The notes: generated by a model not told the origin, from the sequence alone. Numbered from the stretch's first letter, positions 1 through 9,020 are shown. The stretch is 64,000 nt of DNA from Cobetia marina (GCF_001720485.1 NZ_CP017114.1:2294001-2358000), one strand, 5' to 3'. Numbers and translations are program-made.

Positions 1-2
1 GC

Positions 3-518
3 CTGAATCGTGTACTGGATCACCTGGCCACGCTGGCCGCCGCTGACCTGGCGCAGACCGCCATCGAGGTACCTGCCGGCGCGCCCTTCGGCGCGATTCA
101 GGTCGAAAGCGATGGCTGCACCCTTTGTCAGGCCTGTGTCGCGGTCTGCCCGACCAGCGCACTGTCCGCCAACCGCACCTCTCCGGCACTGTCCTTCACC
201 GAGGGAGATTGCGTGCAATGTGGCCTGTGCGAGCAGTCATGCCCCGAGAGCGTCATCACTCTGACGCCGGGCTTTTCCGCACAACCAGAGGTGCGCCGTG
301 AACCGCGCCTGCTCAAGCAGGACACGCCGTTCCCCTGCATCAGCTGCGGCACCCCGTTCGGCTCCACCGCCACCATCACGGCGATGCAGACCAAGCTGGC
401 CTCCCACGCCTATTTCCAGGGTGACGGTGCGCTGCGCCTCAAGATGTGCAGCGATTGCCGCGTGAAGGATATCTGGCACGAAATGGCCCGCAATCCCGAT
501 GCTCAACTCAAGGTCTGA
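3..518 (+). CDS. 4Fe-4S ferredoxin-type protein of the formate dehydrogenase operon (C-terminal part, 5' end outside window)
   Basis: The frame is open from the first bases and ends with TGA at 516-518, so only the last 171 residues are visible. Two 4Fe-4S motifs are seen: CTLCQACVAVCP and CVQCGLCEQSCP. A further four-cysteine arrangement follows (CISCG, then CSDC about 45 residues on), which could bind zinc or a third metal centre. Proteins of this kind, with repeated bacterial ferredoxin domains, commonly precede a TorD chaperone and FDH genes, where they are thought to help electron transfer or enzyme maturation. The next gene starts 4 bases after the stop, consistent with an operon. The exact role is not deducible from this fragment. 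Confidence 0.85.
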   Translation: MNRVLDHLATLAAADLAQTAIEVPAGAPFGAIQVESDGCTLCQACVAVCPTSALSANRTSPALSFTEGDCVQCGLCEQSCPESVITLTPGFSAQPEVRREPRLLKQDTPFPCISCGTPFGSTATITAMQTKLASHAYFQGDGALRLKMCSDCRVKDIWHEMARNPDAQLKV

Positions 519-522
519 GTCC

Positions 523-1236
523 ATGCCTTCAAGTGATGACACTGATATGACACCTGATGATGGATCGCTGATCAGCCACAGTGCCGAGCAACAGGCACTG
601 CGGGCCGATCTCTACCGCCTGCTGGCTCGTCTGCTGCGGGCAGCGCCCGATCAGCCACTCATCGACTTCCTGGCGGCGCTGGAGCCTGAGGCCATCACCA
701 TGCCCGGCGCGGATCAGCAGCAACTGCCCAGGGCGCTGGCCTCGCTGTCTCTATCGGCGCGCGTCAGTGACCCTCGACGACTGGAGGATGAGTATTTCCA
801 GGCACTGGTCGGGGTCGTGCAGGGCGAAGTGGTGCCGTATGCCAGCTGGTACCTGACCGGCTCATTGATGGAAATGCCGCTGGTGGCACTGCGCCATGAT
901 CTCAAGCGCCTCGGTTTCGAGCGCGAAGCCGACGTTCGCGAGCCGGAGGACCACCTGGGGGCTCTGTGCGAGGTCATGGCCATGCTGATCGAGGAGCTGC
1001 CCGGCGAACAGGTCAACTTCTTCCGTCAGCATCTGGCGAACTGGGGTGAGCGTTGCTGTGCCGACCTTGCGCGCCGCAAGAGTCCTTTCTATGCCGCGGT
1101 TGGCTATCTTGGCCAGGCATTTCTGGCAGCCGAACGACGCAATCTCGGAGAGGCTCCCCATCCGACAGCCTCATTGGCGGACGTCGCAAGTCAAGACACC
1201 ACTGGCTGGCAAGGCATACAACTTCCCCAATCGTGA
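523..1236 (+). CDS. TorD/DmsD-family redox enzyme maturation chaperone
   Basis: The protein has 237 residues if it starts at the ATG at 523, four bases after the preceding stop and with AAGG upstream. An in-frame ATG at 499 would overlap the previous gene and is less likely. It has the all-helical TorD layout: an E-Y-F-x-A-L segment, then a PYASWYLTG stretch and the conserved EPEDHLGALCEVMAML block around residues 140-155, which is the family hallmark. Such chaperones bind the Tat signal of a molybdoenzyme and hold it until cofactor is inserted. Its partners here are likely the Tat-signal proteins downstream, chiefly the FDH alpha subunit. Confidence 0.88.
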   Translation: MPSSDDTDMTPDDGSLISHSAEQQALRADLYRLLARLLRAAPDQPLIDFLAALEPEAITMPGADQQQLPRALASLSLSARVSDPRRLEDEYFQALVGVVQGEVVPYASWYLTGSLMEMPLVALRHDLKRLGFEREADVREPEDHLGALCEVMAMLIEELPGEQVNFFRQHLANWGERCCADLARRKSPFYAAVGYLGQAFLAAERRNLGEAPHPTASLADVASQDTTGWQGIQLPQS

Positions 1237-1299
1237 GACCGACAGACACGAGCCGGACAGCACCCACAGCCCCGGCACACGCCATGGCCAGTGCTGGGG

Positions 1300-1336
1300 C
1301 TGATGCAAGACCCTGATGCAAGACCTGAAGCAAGAC
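1300..1336 (+). repeat. three 12-bp near-tandem repeats
   Basis: CTGATGCAAGAC occurs at 1300-1311 and 1313-1324, and the variant CTGAAGCAAGAC at 1325-1336. They lie in the 175-bp gap between the chaperone gene and the small Tat protein gene. No function is evident; replication slippage could explain them. Confidence 0.7.
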
Positions 1337-1411
1337 CGTGAGACACCCTTCAAGCGACAACGAATTCAGCGACGTTCGCCTTGAACATGACATGTCAGAC
1401 AGGAGATCAGC

Positions 1412-1642
1412 ATGAAGACTGATGACAACACGCAAGGCCAGGAACTGGCCTGTCAGGGCCGCCGCAAGTTCCTGAGGGTACTGGGAGCCAGCACCGTCGG
1501 GGCGGCAGCCGCTGGAACGCTGGCCGGGGCCGTCATCCCGGATCAGGCCGCGCCACAGGACGGCAAGACAGCAGACAGAGTGACCGACAACTATCGCGAG
1601 ACGGATCACGTGAAGGCGTTCTACGCCACTCTGCGAGATTGA
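1412..1642 (+). CDS. small twin-arginine formate dehydrogenase accessory protein
   Basis: This is a 76-residue protein beginning at ATG 1412 after CAGGAGATCAGC, a good ribosome site. It has a clear Tat signal, GRRKFLRVLGAS, followed by an alanine/glycine-rich hydrophobic stretch. The C-terminus (residues 58-76, with YRETDHVKAFYATLRD) matches the pattern of the 'formate dehydrogenase region TAT target' family, short proteins always found just before FDH alpha genes. Their function is not established; they may be a Tat-exported companion of the enzyme. The position 5' of fdhA and 3' of a TorD-like chaperone fits the family exactly. Confidence 0.9.
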   Translation: MKTDDNTQGQELACQGRRKFLRVLGASTVGAAAAGTLAGAVIPDQAAPQDGKTADRVTDNYRETDHVKAFYATLRD

Positions 1643-1671
1643 CCTTCTGTCGGTCACGTCTCCACAGGGGA

Positions 1672-1703
1672 ATCTGGCAGTGGCAACGCCGCCACTGCCA
1701 GAT
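1672..1703 (+). promoter_or_regulatory. intercistronic hairpin upstream of fdhA
   Basis: A perfect 13-bp stem (ATCTGGCAGTGGC at 1672-1684 against 1691-1703) closes a 6-nt loop. No T-run follows, so it is not a standard terminator. It lies 219 bp upstream of the fdhA start in a 279-bp gap that otherwise shows no gene. It may be an RNA-processing or stability element within the FDH transcript. Confidence 0.6.
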
Positions 1704-1921
1704 CCTCCGGGAGAGTACAGACTCGCCTGACGGCGTGACCGATCAGAGACACAAAGGGCAGCGTGGAGTTCACTCCAGCCGCCATTGACAGCGACAAGAC
1801 GGCACAGGGGCTCGCTGGCGAATGCCAGAAGAGCCACCTGAAGAACCGCCACTCCCGACACGGCCACCTGACCCGCCCAAGCGGTGCATGTCGTGTATCG
1901 GGTGATGAGGAGAAAGATGTC

Positions 1922-4768
1922 ATGCGACTGACCCCCACCCCCTCCAGCACGGAGAGTACGGGACTCGGCATCAACCGCCGCCAGTTCCTGAAGCGCAGCG
2001 GTGTTGCGACCGGCGGCCTTGCCGCGGCCAGCTTCATGGCCACCCCGATGATGAAGCGTGCCGAGGCCAAGACGGAAGTCTCACAGGCACCTGTCGAGAC
2101 CAAGCGCACGATCTGTTCCCACTGCTCCGTGGGCTGTGGCGTCTATGCCGAAGTCCAGGAAGGCGTCTGGACCAAGCAGGAACCCGCCTTCGATCACCCC
2201 TTCAACCGCGGCGCGCATTGTGCCAAGGGCGCCTCGCTGCGTGAGCATGGTCACTCTGATCGTCGTCTGAAGTATCCGATGAAGCTCGAAGGCGGCAAGT
2301 GGAAGAAGCTGTCCTGGGAGCAGGCCATCGAGGAAGTCGGCAACAAGGTACTGGAGCTGACCGAGCAGCATGGCCCGGACAGCATCTACTGGCTCGGCTC
2401 GGCCAAGTTCAGTAATGAACAGGCCTACCTGATGCGCAAGTTCGCAGCGCTGTTCGGCACCAACAATGTCGATCACCAGGCGCGTATCTGCCACTCCACC
2501 ACCGTCGCCGGCGTCGCCAACACCTGGGGCTATGGCGCGATGACCAACTCGTTCAACGACATGCACAATTGTCGTTCGATCCTGTTCATCGGCTCCAACC
2601 CCTCCGAAGCCCACCCGGTGGCGATGCAACACATCCTGCTGGCCAAGGAGCGCTCCAACGCCGAGATCATCGTCGTCGATCCGCGCTTCACCCGCACGGC
2701 AGCGAAAGCCAACAAGTACGTTCGCCTGCGTCCAGGCACCGATGTTGCCTACATCTGGGGACTGCTGTGGCACATCTTCGAGAACGGCTGGGAAGATGAG
2801 GCCTACATCCAGCAGCGCGTCTACGGCATGGACGAGGTACGCGCGGAAGTCGCCAACTTCCCGCCCGACGTGGTCGAGCGCATCACCGGTGTCGGTGAAG
2901 CCGACATGCTCGACGTCGCACGTCGACTGTCCCAGAACCGTCCGGGAAGTGTCGTGTGGTGCATGGGTGGCACGCAGCACACCACCGGCAACAACAATAC
3001 CCGCGCCTACTGCATTCTGGAGCTGGCACTGGGCAACATCGGCAAGTCCGGTGGCGGCGCCAACATCTTCCGGGGTCACGACAACGTTCAGGGCGCCACG
3101 GATCTGGGCCTGATGTCCCACTCCCTGCCAGGTTACTACGGCCTCTCCGAAGGGGCGTGGAAGCATTGGGCCAAGGTATGGAACGTCGACTTCGACTGGA
3201 TCCAGAACCGCTACGACCAGACCGAGTACCACGACGGCAAGCCGATGCACACCAACGGCATCACCGTCTCGCGCTGGGTCGATGGCGTGCTCGAGGACCC
3301 GGATCGCATCTCCCAGCGCACCGCGCTCAAGGCGATGTTCTACTGGGGGCATGCCGTCAACTCCCAGACCCGTGGACCCGAGATGAAGAAGGCCATGGCC
3401 AAGCTGGACATGATGGTGGTGGTCGACCCCTACCCGACCATCGCCGCCGTCATGCACGACCGCACCGATGGCGTCTACCTGTTGCCGGCCGCGACCCAGT
3501 TCGAGACCACCGGCAGCGTGACCAACTCCAGTCGCTCCCTGCAGTGGCGTGATCAGGTCATCGAACCGATGTTCGATTCCAAGCCGGATCACGAGATCAT
3601 GTACCTGCTGTCCCGCAAGCTGGGCTTTGCCGACGAGCTGTTCCGCAACATCAAGGTCGAGGGCAGCGTGCCGGTGGTCGAGGACATCACCCGCGAATTC
3701 AATGCCGGGATGTGGACCGTTGGCTATACCGCCCAGAGTCCCGAGCGCCTGAAGGCACATCAGAAGAACTGGCATACCTTCGACTTCGAGACACTCAAGG
3801 CACGGGGTGGTCCGGCAAATGGCGACTTCTACGGTCTGCCATGGCCGTGCTGGGGAACGCCGGAGATGGGCCATCCGGGCTCGCCCATCCTGTATGACAC
3901 CTCCAAGACGGTAGCCGAAGGCGGTGGCAACTTCCGCGCCCGTTACGGCGTGGAACACAACGGCACCAATATCCTGGCCGAGGGCTCCTGGTCAAAGGGC
4001 GCCGAGATCGAGGATGGCTATCCGGAGTTCACCGACAAGCTGCTCAAGCAGCTGGGCTGGTGGGACGACCTGACGGCCGAGGAAAAGCAGGCGGCGGAAG
4101 GCAAGAACTGGAAGACCGATCTTTCCGGTGGCATCCAGCGCGTGTGCATCAAGCATGGCTGCATGCCGTACGGCAACGCCAAGGCACGTGCCCTGGTGTG
4201 GACCTTCCCGGACCCGATCCCCAAGCACCGCGAGCCGCTGTATACCGCGCGCCGTGACCTGGTGAAGGACTATCCGACCTGGCCGGATTCCGAATCCATC
4301 TATCGCTTGCCGACGCTCTACGCCTCCATTCAGGAGAAGGACGTCAGCGCCAAATACCCGATCACCCTGACCTCGGGCCGCCTGGTGGAATACGAAGGGG
4401 GTGGCGAAGAGACACGCTCCATCCCGTGGCTGGCCGAGCTGCAGCAGGAGATGTTCGTCGAGATCAATCCGGCGCTGGCCAATGACCAGGACATCAAGGA
4501 TGGCGACATGGTATGGGTCGAGGGTGCCGAAGGCGGCCGCGTGAAGGTCAAGGCGCTGGTCACCGAACGAGTCGGGCCGGACGTGGTCTTCATGCCCTTC
4601 CACTTCGGGGGCCACTACGAGGGCGAGTCCCTGGAGTCACGCTACCCGGAAGGCACGGTGCCCTACGTGCTGGGTGAGTCCGCCAACACCGCGACGACCT
4701 ATGGCTATGACCCCGTGACCCTGATGCAGGAAACCAAGGTCACGCTGTGCCGAGTCAGCCTCGCCTGA
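1922..4768 (+). CDS. fdhA: formate dehydrogenase alpha (catalytic) subunit, Cys-containing, Tat-exported
   Basis: The protein has 948 residues from ATG 1922, preceded by GAGGAG. An upstream in-frame ATG at 1763 would add 53 residues of non-family sequence before the Tat motif and is rejected. Residues 18-30 hold the Tat signal (NRRQFLKRSG). A 4Fe-4S cluster site is formed by C65, C68, C72 and C100. The bis-MGD molybdenum/tungsten oxidoreductase fold follows. The active-site segment reads QARICHS, placing cysteine at 190 where selenocysteine occurs in E. coli FDH-N, followed by H191. A molydopterin-dinucleotide-binding domain fills the C-terminal ~120 residues. It oxidises formate to CO2 at the periplasmic face and passes electrons to the beta and gamma subunits encoded next. 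Confidence 0.95.
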   Translation: MRLTPTPSSTESTGLGINRRQFLKRSGVATGGLAAASFMATPMMKRAEAKTEVSQAPVETKRTICSHCSVGCGVYAEVQEGVWTKQEPAFDHPFNRGAHCAKGASLREHGHSDRRLKYPMKLEGGKWKKLSWEQAIEEVGNKVLELTEQHGPDSIYWLGSAKFSNEQAYLMRKFAALFGTNNVDHQARICHSTTVAGVANTWGYGAMTNSFNDMHNCRSILFIGSNPSEAHPVAMQHILLAKERSNAEIIVVDPRFTRTAAKANKYVRLRPGTDVAYIWGLLWHIFENGWEDEAYIQQRVYGMDEVRAEVANFPPDVVERITGVGEADMLDVARRLSQNRPGSVVWCMGGTQHTTGNNNTRAYCILELALGNIGKSGGGANIFRGHDNVQGATDLGLMSHSLPGYYGLSEGAWKHWAKVWNVDFDWIQNRYDQTEYHDGKPMHTNGITVSRWVDGVLEDPDRISQRTALKAMFYWGHAVNSQTRGPEMKKAMAKLDMMVVVDPYPTIAAVMHDRTDGVYLLPAATQFETTGSVTNSSRSLQWRDQVIEPMFDSKPDHEIMYLLSRKLGFADELFRNIKVEGSVPVVEDITREFNAGMWTVGYTAQSPERLKAHQKNWHTFDFETLKARGGPANGDFYGLPWPCWGTPEMGHPGSPILYDTSKTVAEGGGNFRARYGVEHNGTNILAEGSWSKGAEIEDGYPEFTDKLLKQLGWWDDLTAEEKQAAEGKNWKTDLSGGIQRVCIKHGCMPYGNAKARALVWTFPDPIPKHREPLYTARRDLVKDYPTWPDSESIYRLPTLYASIQEKDVSAKYPITLTSGRLVEYEGGGEETRSIPWLAELQQEMFVEINPALANDQDIKDGDMVWVEGAEGGRVKVKALVTERVGPDVVFMPFHFGGHYEGESLESRYPEGTVPYVLGESANTATTYGYDPVTLMQETKVTLCRVSLA

Positions 4769-4846
4769 AGCGCGTCCCGACCCTGACTGTCGATCGCGTA
4801 AACGCCGAATCATCGAGCCAATCATATGTCGATGATCAGAAATATC

Positions 4847-4880
4847 CGGCCTGTCGTCTGAACCACTCGACGACGGGCCG
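4847..4880 (+). promoter_or_regulatory. hairpin immediately upstream of fdhB ribosome site
   Basis: A 12-bp stem with one T-G wobble pairs CGGCCTGTCGTC (4847-4858) with GACGACGGGCCG (4869-4880), loop 10 nt. It ends two bases before the TGAAGGAG ribosome site of fdhB and has no T-run. It could protect the downstream mRNA end after processing or modulate fdhB translation. This is inference from structure and position only. Confidence 0.55.
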
Positions 4881-4895
4881 TGAAGGAGAAGCAAG

Positions 4896-5555
4896 ATGGC
4901 CCAGATGAAATTCCTGTGTGATGCAGAACGCTGCATCGAGTGCAATGGCTGCGTGACGGCCTGCAAGAACGCCAACGAGACGGAATGGGGCATTCAGCGT
5001 CGCCGTGTCGTGACCCTGGATGACGGCAAGCCGAGCGAAGTCTCCATCTCGGTGGCCTGCATGCATTGTGATGACGCGCCCTGCATGGCGGTCTGCCCCA
5101 CCGACTGCTTCTACAAGACCGATGACGGCATCGTCCTGCACGACAAGGATATCTGCATCGGTTGCGGGTACTGCCTGTATGCCTGCCCGTTCGGCGCGCC
5201 ACAGTTCCCGCAGCAAGGTGCCTTCGGCGAGCGCGGCAAGATGGACAAGTGCACCTTCTGTGCCGGCGGCCCGGCCGAGAGCCCGGAAGAAGAGTTCGAG
5301 AAGTACGGTGCCAACCGCATCAGCGAAGGCAAGCTGCCGCTGTGTGCCGAGATGTGCTCCACCAAGGCCCTGCTGGCCGGTGACGCCGAGACCGTCTCCG
5401 ACATCTTCCGTCAGCGCGTGGTCTATCGTGGCCATGAAGACGGCGCCTGGTCGCCGGTCGACAAGGCCAGCCACCCGGAAACCTCGGCCAACCTGACCAC
5501 CAGCAGCGTTCAGCAGGCGGATCACCTGGCCTACGACGCAGCCCGCAAGGGGTAA
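4896..5555 (+). CDS. fdh3B: formate dehydrogenase beta subunit (FDH3 type), four 4Fe-4S clusters
   Basis: The protein has 219 residues and a strong ribosome site (GAAGGAG). The four cysteine groups of the DMSO-reductase-type beta subunit are all visible: CDAERCIECNGCVTACK near the N-terminus, CMHCDDAPCMAVCPTDC, CIGCGYCLYACPFG, and the split CTFC with CAEMC. These form four 4Fe-4S clusters carrying electrons from the alpha subunit to the membrane cytochrome b. There is no signal peptide, as expected for a subunit that crosses with the Tat-bearing alpha subunit. It lacks the C-terminal membrane helix of E. coli FdnH/FdoH, in keeping with the shorter FDH3 family. The gamma subunit gene starts 9 bp downstream. 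Confidence 0.94.
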   Translation: MAQMKFLCDAERCIECNGCVTACKNANETEWGIQRRRVVTLDDGKPSEVSISVACMHCDDAPCMAVCPTDCFYKTDDGIVLHDKDICIGCGYCLYACPFGAPQFPQQGAFGERGKMDKCTFCAGGPAESPEEEFEKYGANRISEGKLPLCAEMCSTKALLAGDAETVSDIFRQRVVYRGHEDGAWSPVDKASHPETSANLTTSSVQQADHLAYDAARKG

Positions 5556-5564
5556 GGAGGCGAC

Positions 5565-6611
5565 ATGCGCGCGCACTTCACAGCTTCACGGTTGACCGTC
5601 GTCGCCATGTTCCTGTGTCTGATGCTGGCCAGCCTCTGGCTGGCCCCTCAGGCGCTGGCCGCGAATCCGGACGGCGAGATCGGTCAGGCGGTCGGTACGG
5701 TGAATGCCGACACCTGGCGGCAGGTGAAAGATGGAGAAAATTCCATCGACAGTCGCCATGACTCCAACTACAGCCTGATCAACCAGAGCGGCGAGACCTG
5801 GCGACAGATCCGCAACCGCTGGATCTCACCGGGTGGCCTGATCGCTCTGGGCGGTATGCTGGCCGTGCTGGCGATCTTCTATCTGCTGGTGGGGCGCAAC
5901 GATCTGGACCACCCCCGCTCAGGCAAGTTGATGCTGCGCTGGACGGCACTGGAACGTGCCATGCACTGGACACTGGCCACACTGTTCCTCACGTTGGCCA
6001 TCACCGGCATCAATCTGTTGTGGGGCAAGTTCGTGTTCCGCAATGTCTTCGGGGATGTGTTCTGGGCCAACATGATCATGGCGACCAAGGTGATCCACAA
6101 CTATGTGGGGCCATTGTTCTCGATCATGCTGATTCTGGTGCTGGCCAAGTGGCTGAAGCTCAACCTTCCCAAGAAGCATGACCTTGAGTGGTTCCGCCAG
6201 GGTGGCGGCATGATGAAGGGCAAGCACCCGGATGCCGGCTTCGCCAATGGCGGGGAAAAGGCTTGGTACTGGATTCTGGCGACAGTCGGTCTAGTGGTGA
6301 TTGCCAGCGGGCTGGTGCTCGACTTCCCGATATTCGGTCAGACCCGTGACAACATGCAGTGGGCCAATGTCTTCCACGGCGTTGCCTCATTGATGCTGAT
6401 CGCGGTGTCCTTCGGCCACATCTACATCGGTACCGCCGGCACGGAAGGTGCCTTCGAGGGCATGAAGACCGGTTACGTCGATGAAACCTGGGCCAAGCAA
6501 CACCACAATCTGTGGTATGACGAGGTCAAGCAGGCCGAGGCGGCGGACCCGGCATCAGACCCCGCCACGGCACCTGACGACAGCCTGGCGCGTCAGCAAC
6601 GCCCGAATTAG
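5565..6611 (+). CDS. formate dehydrogenase gamma subunit, cytochrome b556 type
   Basis: The protein has 348 residues with an excellent ribosome site (GTAAGGAGG). Residues 1-33 are a cleavable signal peptide ending in QALA-A. A periplasmic stretch of about 55 residues follows, then five hydrophobic helices near 90-110, 130-152, 172-198, 226-250 and 263-285. Histidines inside or next to the helices (H134, H178 and those in FHG and FGHIY) are candidate haem b ligands as in FdnI-type subunits. The family usually has four helices in the core; the signal-plus-extra-helix N-terminus is typical of the longer FdhC/FDH3 branch. It anchors the complex and reduces quinone. The C-terminus (last 35 residues) is acidic and low in complexity. 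A terminator follows. Confidence 0.93.
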   Translation: MRAHFTASRLTVVAMFLCLMLASLWLAPQALAANPDGEIGQAVGTVNADTWRQVKDGENSIDSRHDSNYSLINQSGETWRQIRNRWISPGGLIALGGMLAVLAIFYLLVGRNDLDHPRSGKLMLRWTALERAMHWTLATLFLTLAITGINLLWGKFVFRNVFGDVFWANMIMATKVIHNYVGPLFSIMLILVLAKWLKLNLPKKHDLEWFRQGGGMMKGKHPDAGFANGGEKAWYWILATVGLVVIASGLVLDFPIFGQTRDNMQWANVFHGVASLMLIAVSFGHIYIGTAGTEGAFEGMKTGYVDETWAKQHHNLWYDEVKQAEAADPASDPATAPDDSLARQQRPN

Positions 6612-6646
6612 TCCGAGGCCAGACATCCGCTGGATGAGTGATGATT

Positions 6647-6677
6647 CGCCCGGTCAGGTTCGCCTGCCGGGCGTTTT
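6647..6677 (+). terminator. rho-independent terminator of the FDH operon
   Basis: The stem CGCCCGGTCAG (6647-6657) pairs with CTGCCGGGCG (6664-6673) with one bulged base, and TTTT follows directly. It lies 36 bp after the gamma subunit stop. Confidence 0.85.
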
Positions 6678-6833
6678 GCATTGATATCGCCTCTCCCTGC
6701 CCGTCGCCCGGCCTCTCGCACCGGTTCACAGCCCTGCATTAGTTGCGTAAAGTTTCAGGTATCTGGCCTGGTCTCACCAGGCCCCCTCTACCATGAAGGC
6801 CTGCGCCATGCCGCGCCTTCTCAGGAGATTTCC

Positions 6834-7178
6834 ATGAGCGACCCGACCCCCAAGACCGTCCAGGACCTGAACCAGCTGGACGAGCAGACCCGCACCGAGC
6901 TGGAAGCGGCCGCTTTCCGCCGTCTGCTCAAGCACCTGGATGACAACAAGGATGTCCAGAACATCGATCTGATGATCCTCGCCGACTTCTGCCGCAACTG
7001 CCTGTCCAAGTGGCTGATGGCCGCCGGCGAGGAACGCGGCGTGAGCTTCGATTATGACGCGGCGCGCGAGCACGTCTACGGCATGCCCTATTCCGAGTGG
7101 AAGACACATCACCAGGCCAAGGCGACCCCTGAGCAACTCGCAGCGCTCGAGGCACGTCAACAAGGCAAGAAGGACTGA
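6834..7178 (+). CDS. DUF1244 family protein
   Basis: This 114-residue protein is read from ATG 6834, which has CAGGAGATTTCC upstream; an in-frame start at 6681 lies close behind the FDH terminator and is not used. The conserved DUF1244 core is plain: FRRLLKHLDDNKDVQNIDLM, then FCRNCLSKW, then ARE-VYGMPYSEWK. The protein is small, soluble and without signal or membrane segment. The function of the family is unknown; the FCRNC pair of cysteines is invariant and could bind metal. The stop is 2 bp before moaB, so it probably shares the transcript with moaB and moeA. Confidence 0.88.
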   Translation: MSDPTPKTVQDLNQLDEQTRTELEAAAFRRLLKHLDDNKDVQNIDLMILADFCRNCLSKWLMAAGEERGVSFDYDAAREHVYGMPYSEWKTHHQAKATPEQLAALEARQQGKKD

Positions 7179-7180
7179 TC

Positions 7181-7711
7181 ATGAGCGGCAATGACGAACA
7201 GATCGGCCTCACCATCGCGGTATTGACCGTCTCCGACACGCGCACCGAGGAAACTGATCGCTCCGGTGACGCCCTGGTCGAGAGCCTGACGGCAGCCGGC
7301 CATACGCTGCATGAAAAACGTATCGTCCCCGATGACATCTATCAGTTGCGCGCCGTGGTCAGCGAGTGGATCGCGGACCCGGCCGTGCAGGTCATCCTGA
7401 CCACCGGCGGCACAGGCTTCACCGGACGTGATTCCACACCGGAAGCCATCCGCGTGCTGCTCGACAAGGAAATCCAGGGCTTCGGCGAGCTGTTCCGTCA
7501 GCTTTCCCATCAGGAAGTCGGCAGCTCCACGATCCAGAGCCGCTGTCTGGGCGGCCTGGCCAATCGTACCGTGGTGTTCTGCCTGCCCGGCTCTACCGGG
7601 GCCTGCAGAACAGCCTGGAACGGCATCCTCAAGGAGCAGCTGGACAGCCGTCATCGTCCCTGCAACTTCGCCAATCTGGTGATCCCGGAGCGCGGAACCC
7701 ATGCCCACTGA
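7181..7711 (+). CDS. moaB: molybdenum cofactor biosynthesis protein B
   Basis: The protein has 176 residues and starts 2 bp after the DUF1244 stop. It has the MogA/MoaB fold signatures: [17 protein letters not shown] near the N-terminus, the [16 protein letters not shown] motif that binds molybdopterin at about residues 67-82, and a C-terminal [15 protein letters not shown] segment. In the MogA role such proteins adenylate molybdopterin before molybdate insertion; E. coli MoaB itself is of uncertain activity. It overlaps moeA by 11 bp, so the two are probably translationally linked. Both FDH (upstream) and xanthine dehydrogenase (at 49 kb) would depend on this pathway. Confidence 0.95.
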   Translation: MSGNDEQIGLTIAVLTVSDTRTEETDRSGDALVESLTAAGHTLHEKRIVPDDIYQLRAVVSEWIADPAVQVILTTGGTGFTGRDSTPEAIRVLLDKEIQGFGELFRQLSHQEVGSSTIQSRCLGGLANRTVVFCLPGSTGACRTAWNGILKEQLDSRHRPCNFANLVIPERGTHAH

Positions 7712-9020
7712 CTCCTCTTCTGCACAAGAGGCATCCCGGACGGGTCAGACCAAGACCGCCTGCGGCTGCGATAGCGTGCCGGTTGGCGCCAAGGGCCTGG
7801 CCCCTCTTTCCAGTGCCTTGTCCGCATTGCGCGAATGCTGTCCGGTAATGCCGGTAGAGCAAGTCCCTGTCAGCAAGGCCGCGGGGCGTGTCCTCGCTGA
7901 GGATATCTACGCCGAACTGGACGTTCCTCCTGCCGACAACTCACAGATGGATGGCTACTGTGCAAGAGTAGCGGATATCGGTGATGGCGCCTGGCTGCCA
8001 ATCAGCCAGCGCATCGCGGCAGGCCAGCCCACCTCGGCACTCGCCTCGGCAAGTTGTGCACGGCTGTTCACCGGGGCGGAAATCCCCGAAGGCGCCGACG
8101 TTGTGGTCATGCAGGAAGAAGTGACACTGCGTGAGAACGAAAATGGCACCACGGAAGCGTGGCTGCCCGGCCCACGGATTCCCGGCGACAATATCCGCCG
8201 ACAGGGACGCGACGTCACTCGTGGCACTCGGCTGATCGCCGCCGGCACTCGCCTGGATGCCGCGATGCTTGGCCTGCTCTGTGGTCAAGGGCTCAGCTAC
8301 GTATCGGTACGACACAAGGTACGCGTTGCCCTGTTTGCAACTGGCGATGAACTGATCGAACCCGGCCAGCCGCTCGAACCGGGGCAGATCTACAACTCCA
8401 ATCGCGTGATGCTCAGCCAGATGCTCAGCGACTTCGGGGCTGACGTGGTGCTGGCGCCACTCAATGTGGCCGATACCTTCGAGGCCACCCGTGACGCTCT
8501 CGCGACAGCGGCAGAACAGGCCGACTTGATCGTCACCTGTGGCGGGGTCAGCGTCGGGGAGGAAGATCACGTCCGCCCTGCCATCGAGGCGCTTGGCAGC
8601 CTGGATCTCTGGCGCCTGGCCATCAAACCGGGCAAGCCACTGGCGCTGGGGCGCATCCTCAACACGCAAGGCGACTCGGTGCGTGTGGTGGGGCTACCTG
8701 GCAACCCGGTGTCGAGCTGGGTCGGTGGCTGGCTATTTCTTCGCCCCATGCTGGGCGAAATGCTCGAGTGTGACGCACTGCGGGCCTTGAGAAGCCTCCG
8801 GGTACGTTCCGCCTTCTCGGCCAACACTGCCATCCGTCAGGACCATCTGCGTGTCACGCTGACGCCAGCCGATGATGGCCAGCTTGAGGCTCACGCCTTC
8901 CCGGACCAGAACTCAGCCGTGCTCTCCTCATGCGTCGGCGCTGAGGCATTGGCCGTGATCCCTCCCCACGCACAGATAAGCCCCGGCGACAGTGTGGAGT
9001 GTCTATGGCTGGAGAGTTGA
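7701..9020 (+). CDS. moeA: molybdopterin molybdenumtransferase
   Basis: The protein has 439 residues, somewhat longer than E. coli MoeA (411) because of about 35 extra N-terminal residues rich in Ser, Thr and Cys (including CGCDS). Recognisable blocks are DVPPADNSQMDGYC, the GAEIPEGADVVVMQE loop, GDNIRRQGRDV, FATGDEL, the SNRVML stretch, the TCGGVSVGEEDHV motif and the GLPGNPVSSWV loop. Together they define domains I to IV. MoeA inserts molybdate into adenylated molybdopterin. The gene overlaps moaB and is the last of its operon; no clear terminator with a T-run follows. Confidence 0.95.
   Translation: MPTDSSSAQEASRTGQTKTACGCDSVPVGAKGLAPLSSALSALRECCPVMPVEQVPVSKAAGRVLAEDIYAELDVPPADNSQMDGYCARVADIGDGAWLPISQRIAAGQPTSALASASCARLFTGAEIPEGADVVVMQEEVTLRENENGTTEAWLPGPRIPGDNIRRQGRDVTRGTRLIAAGTRLDAAMLGLLCGQGLSYVSVRHKVRVALFATGDELIEPGQPLEPGQIYNSNRVMLSQMLSDFGADVVLAPLNVADTFEATRDALATAAEQADLIVTCGGVSVGEEDHVRPAIEALGSLDLWRLAIKPGKPLALGRILNTQGDSVRVVGLPGNPVSSWVGGWLFLRPMLGEMLECDALRALRSLRVRSAFSANTAIRQDHLRVTLTPADDGQLEAHAFPDQNSAVLSSCVGAEALAVIPPHAQISPGDSVECLWLES

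Noticed and set aside
10..264. An 84-residue frame at the left edge
   Set aside because: It lies out of frame inside the 4Fe-4S protein gene, whose cysteine motifs clearly mark the real frame.
1763..1921. A longer fdhA start
   Set aside because: The extra 53 residues precede the Tat motif, lack family likeness, and the ATG at 1922 has a clear ribosome site.
7000..7200. A molybdenum-cofactor riboswitch before moaB
   Set aside because: moaB starts 2 bp after the DUF1244 gene, so no leader space exists there, and the 150-bp leader of the operon shows no matching structure.
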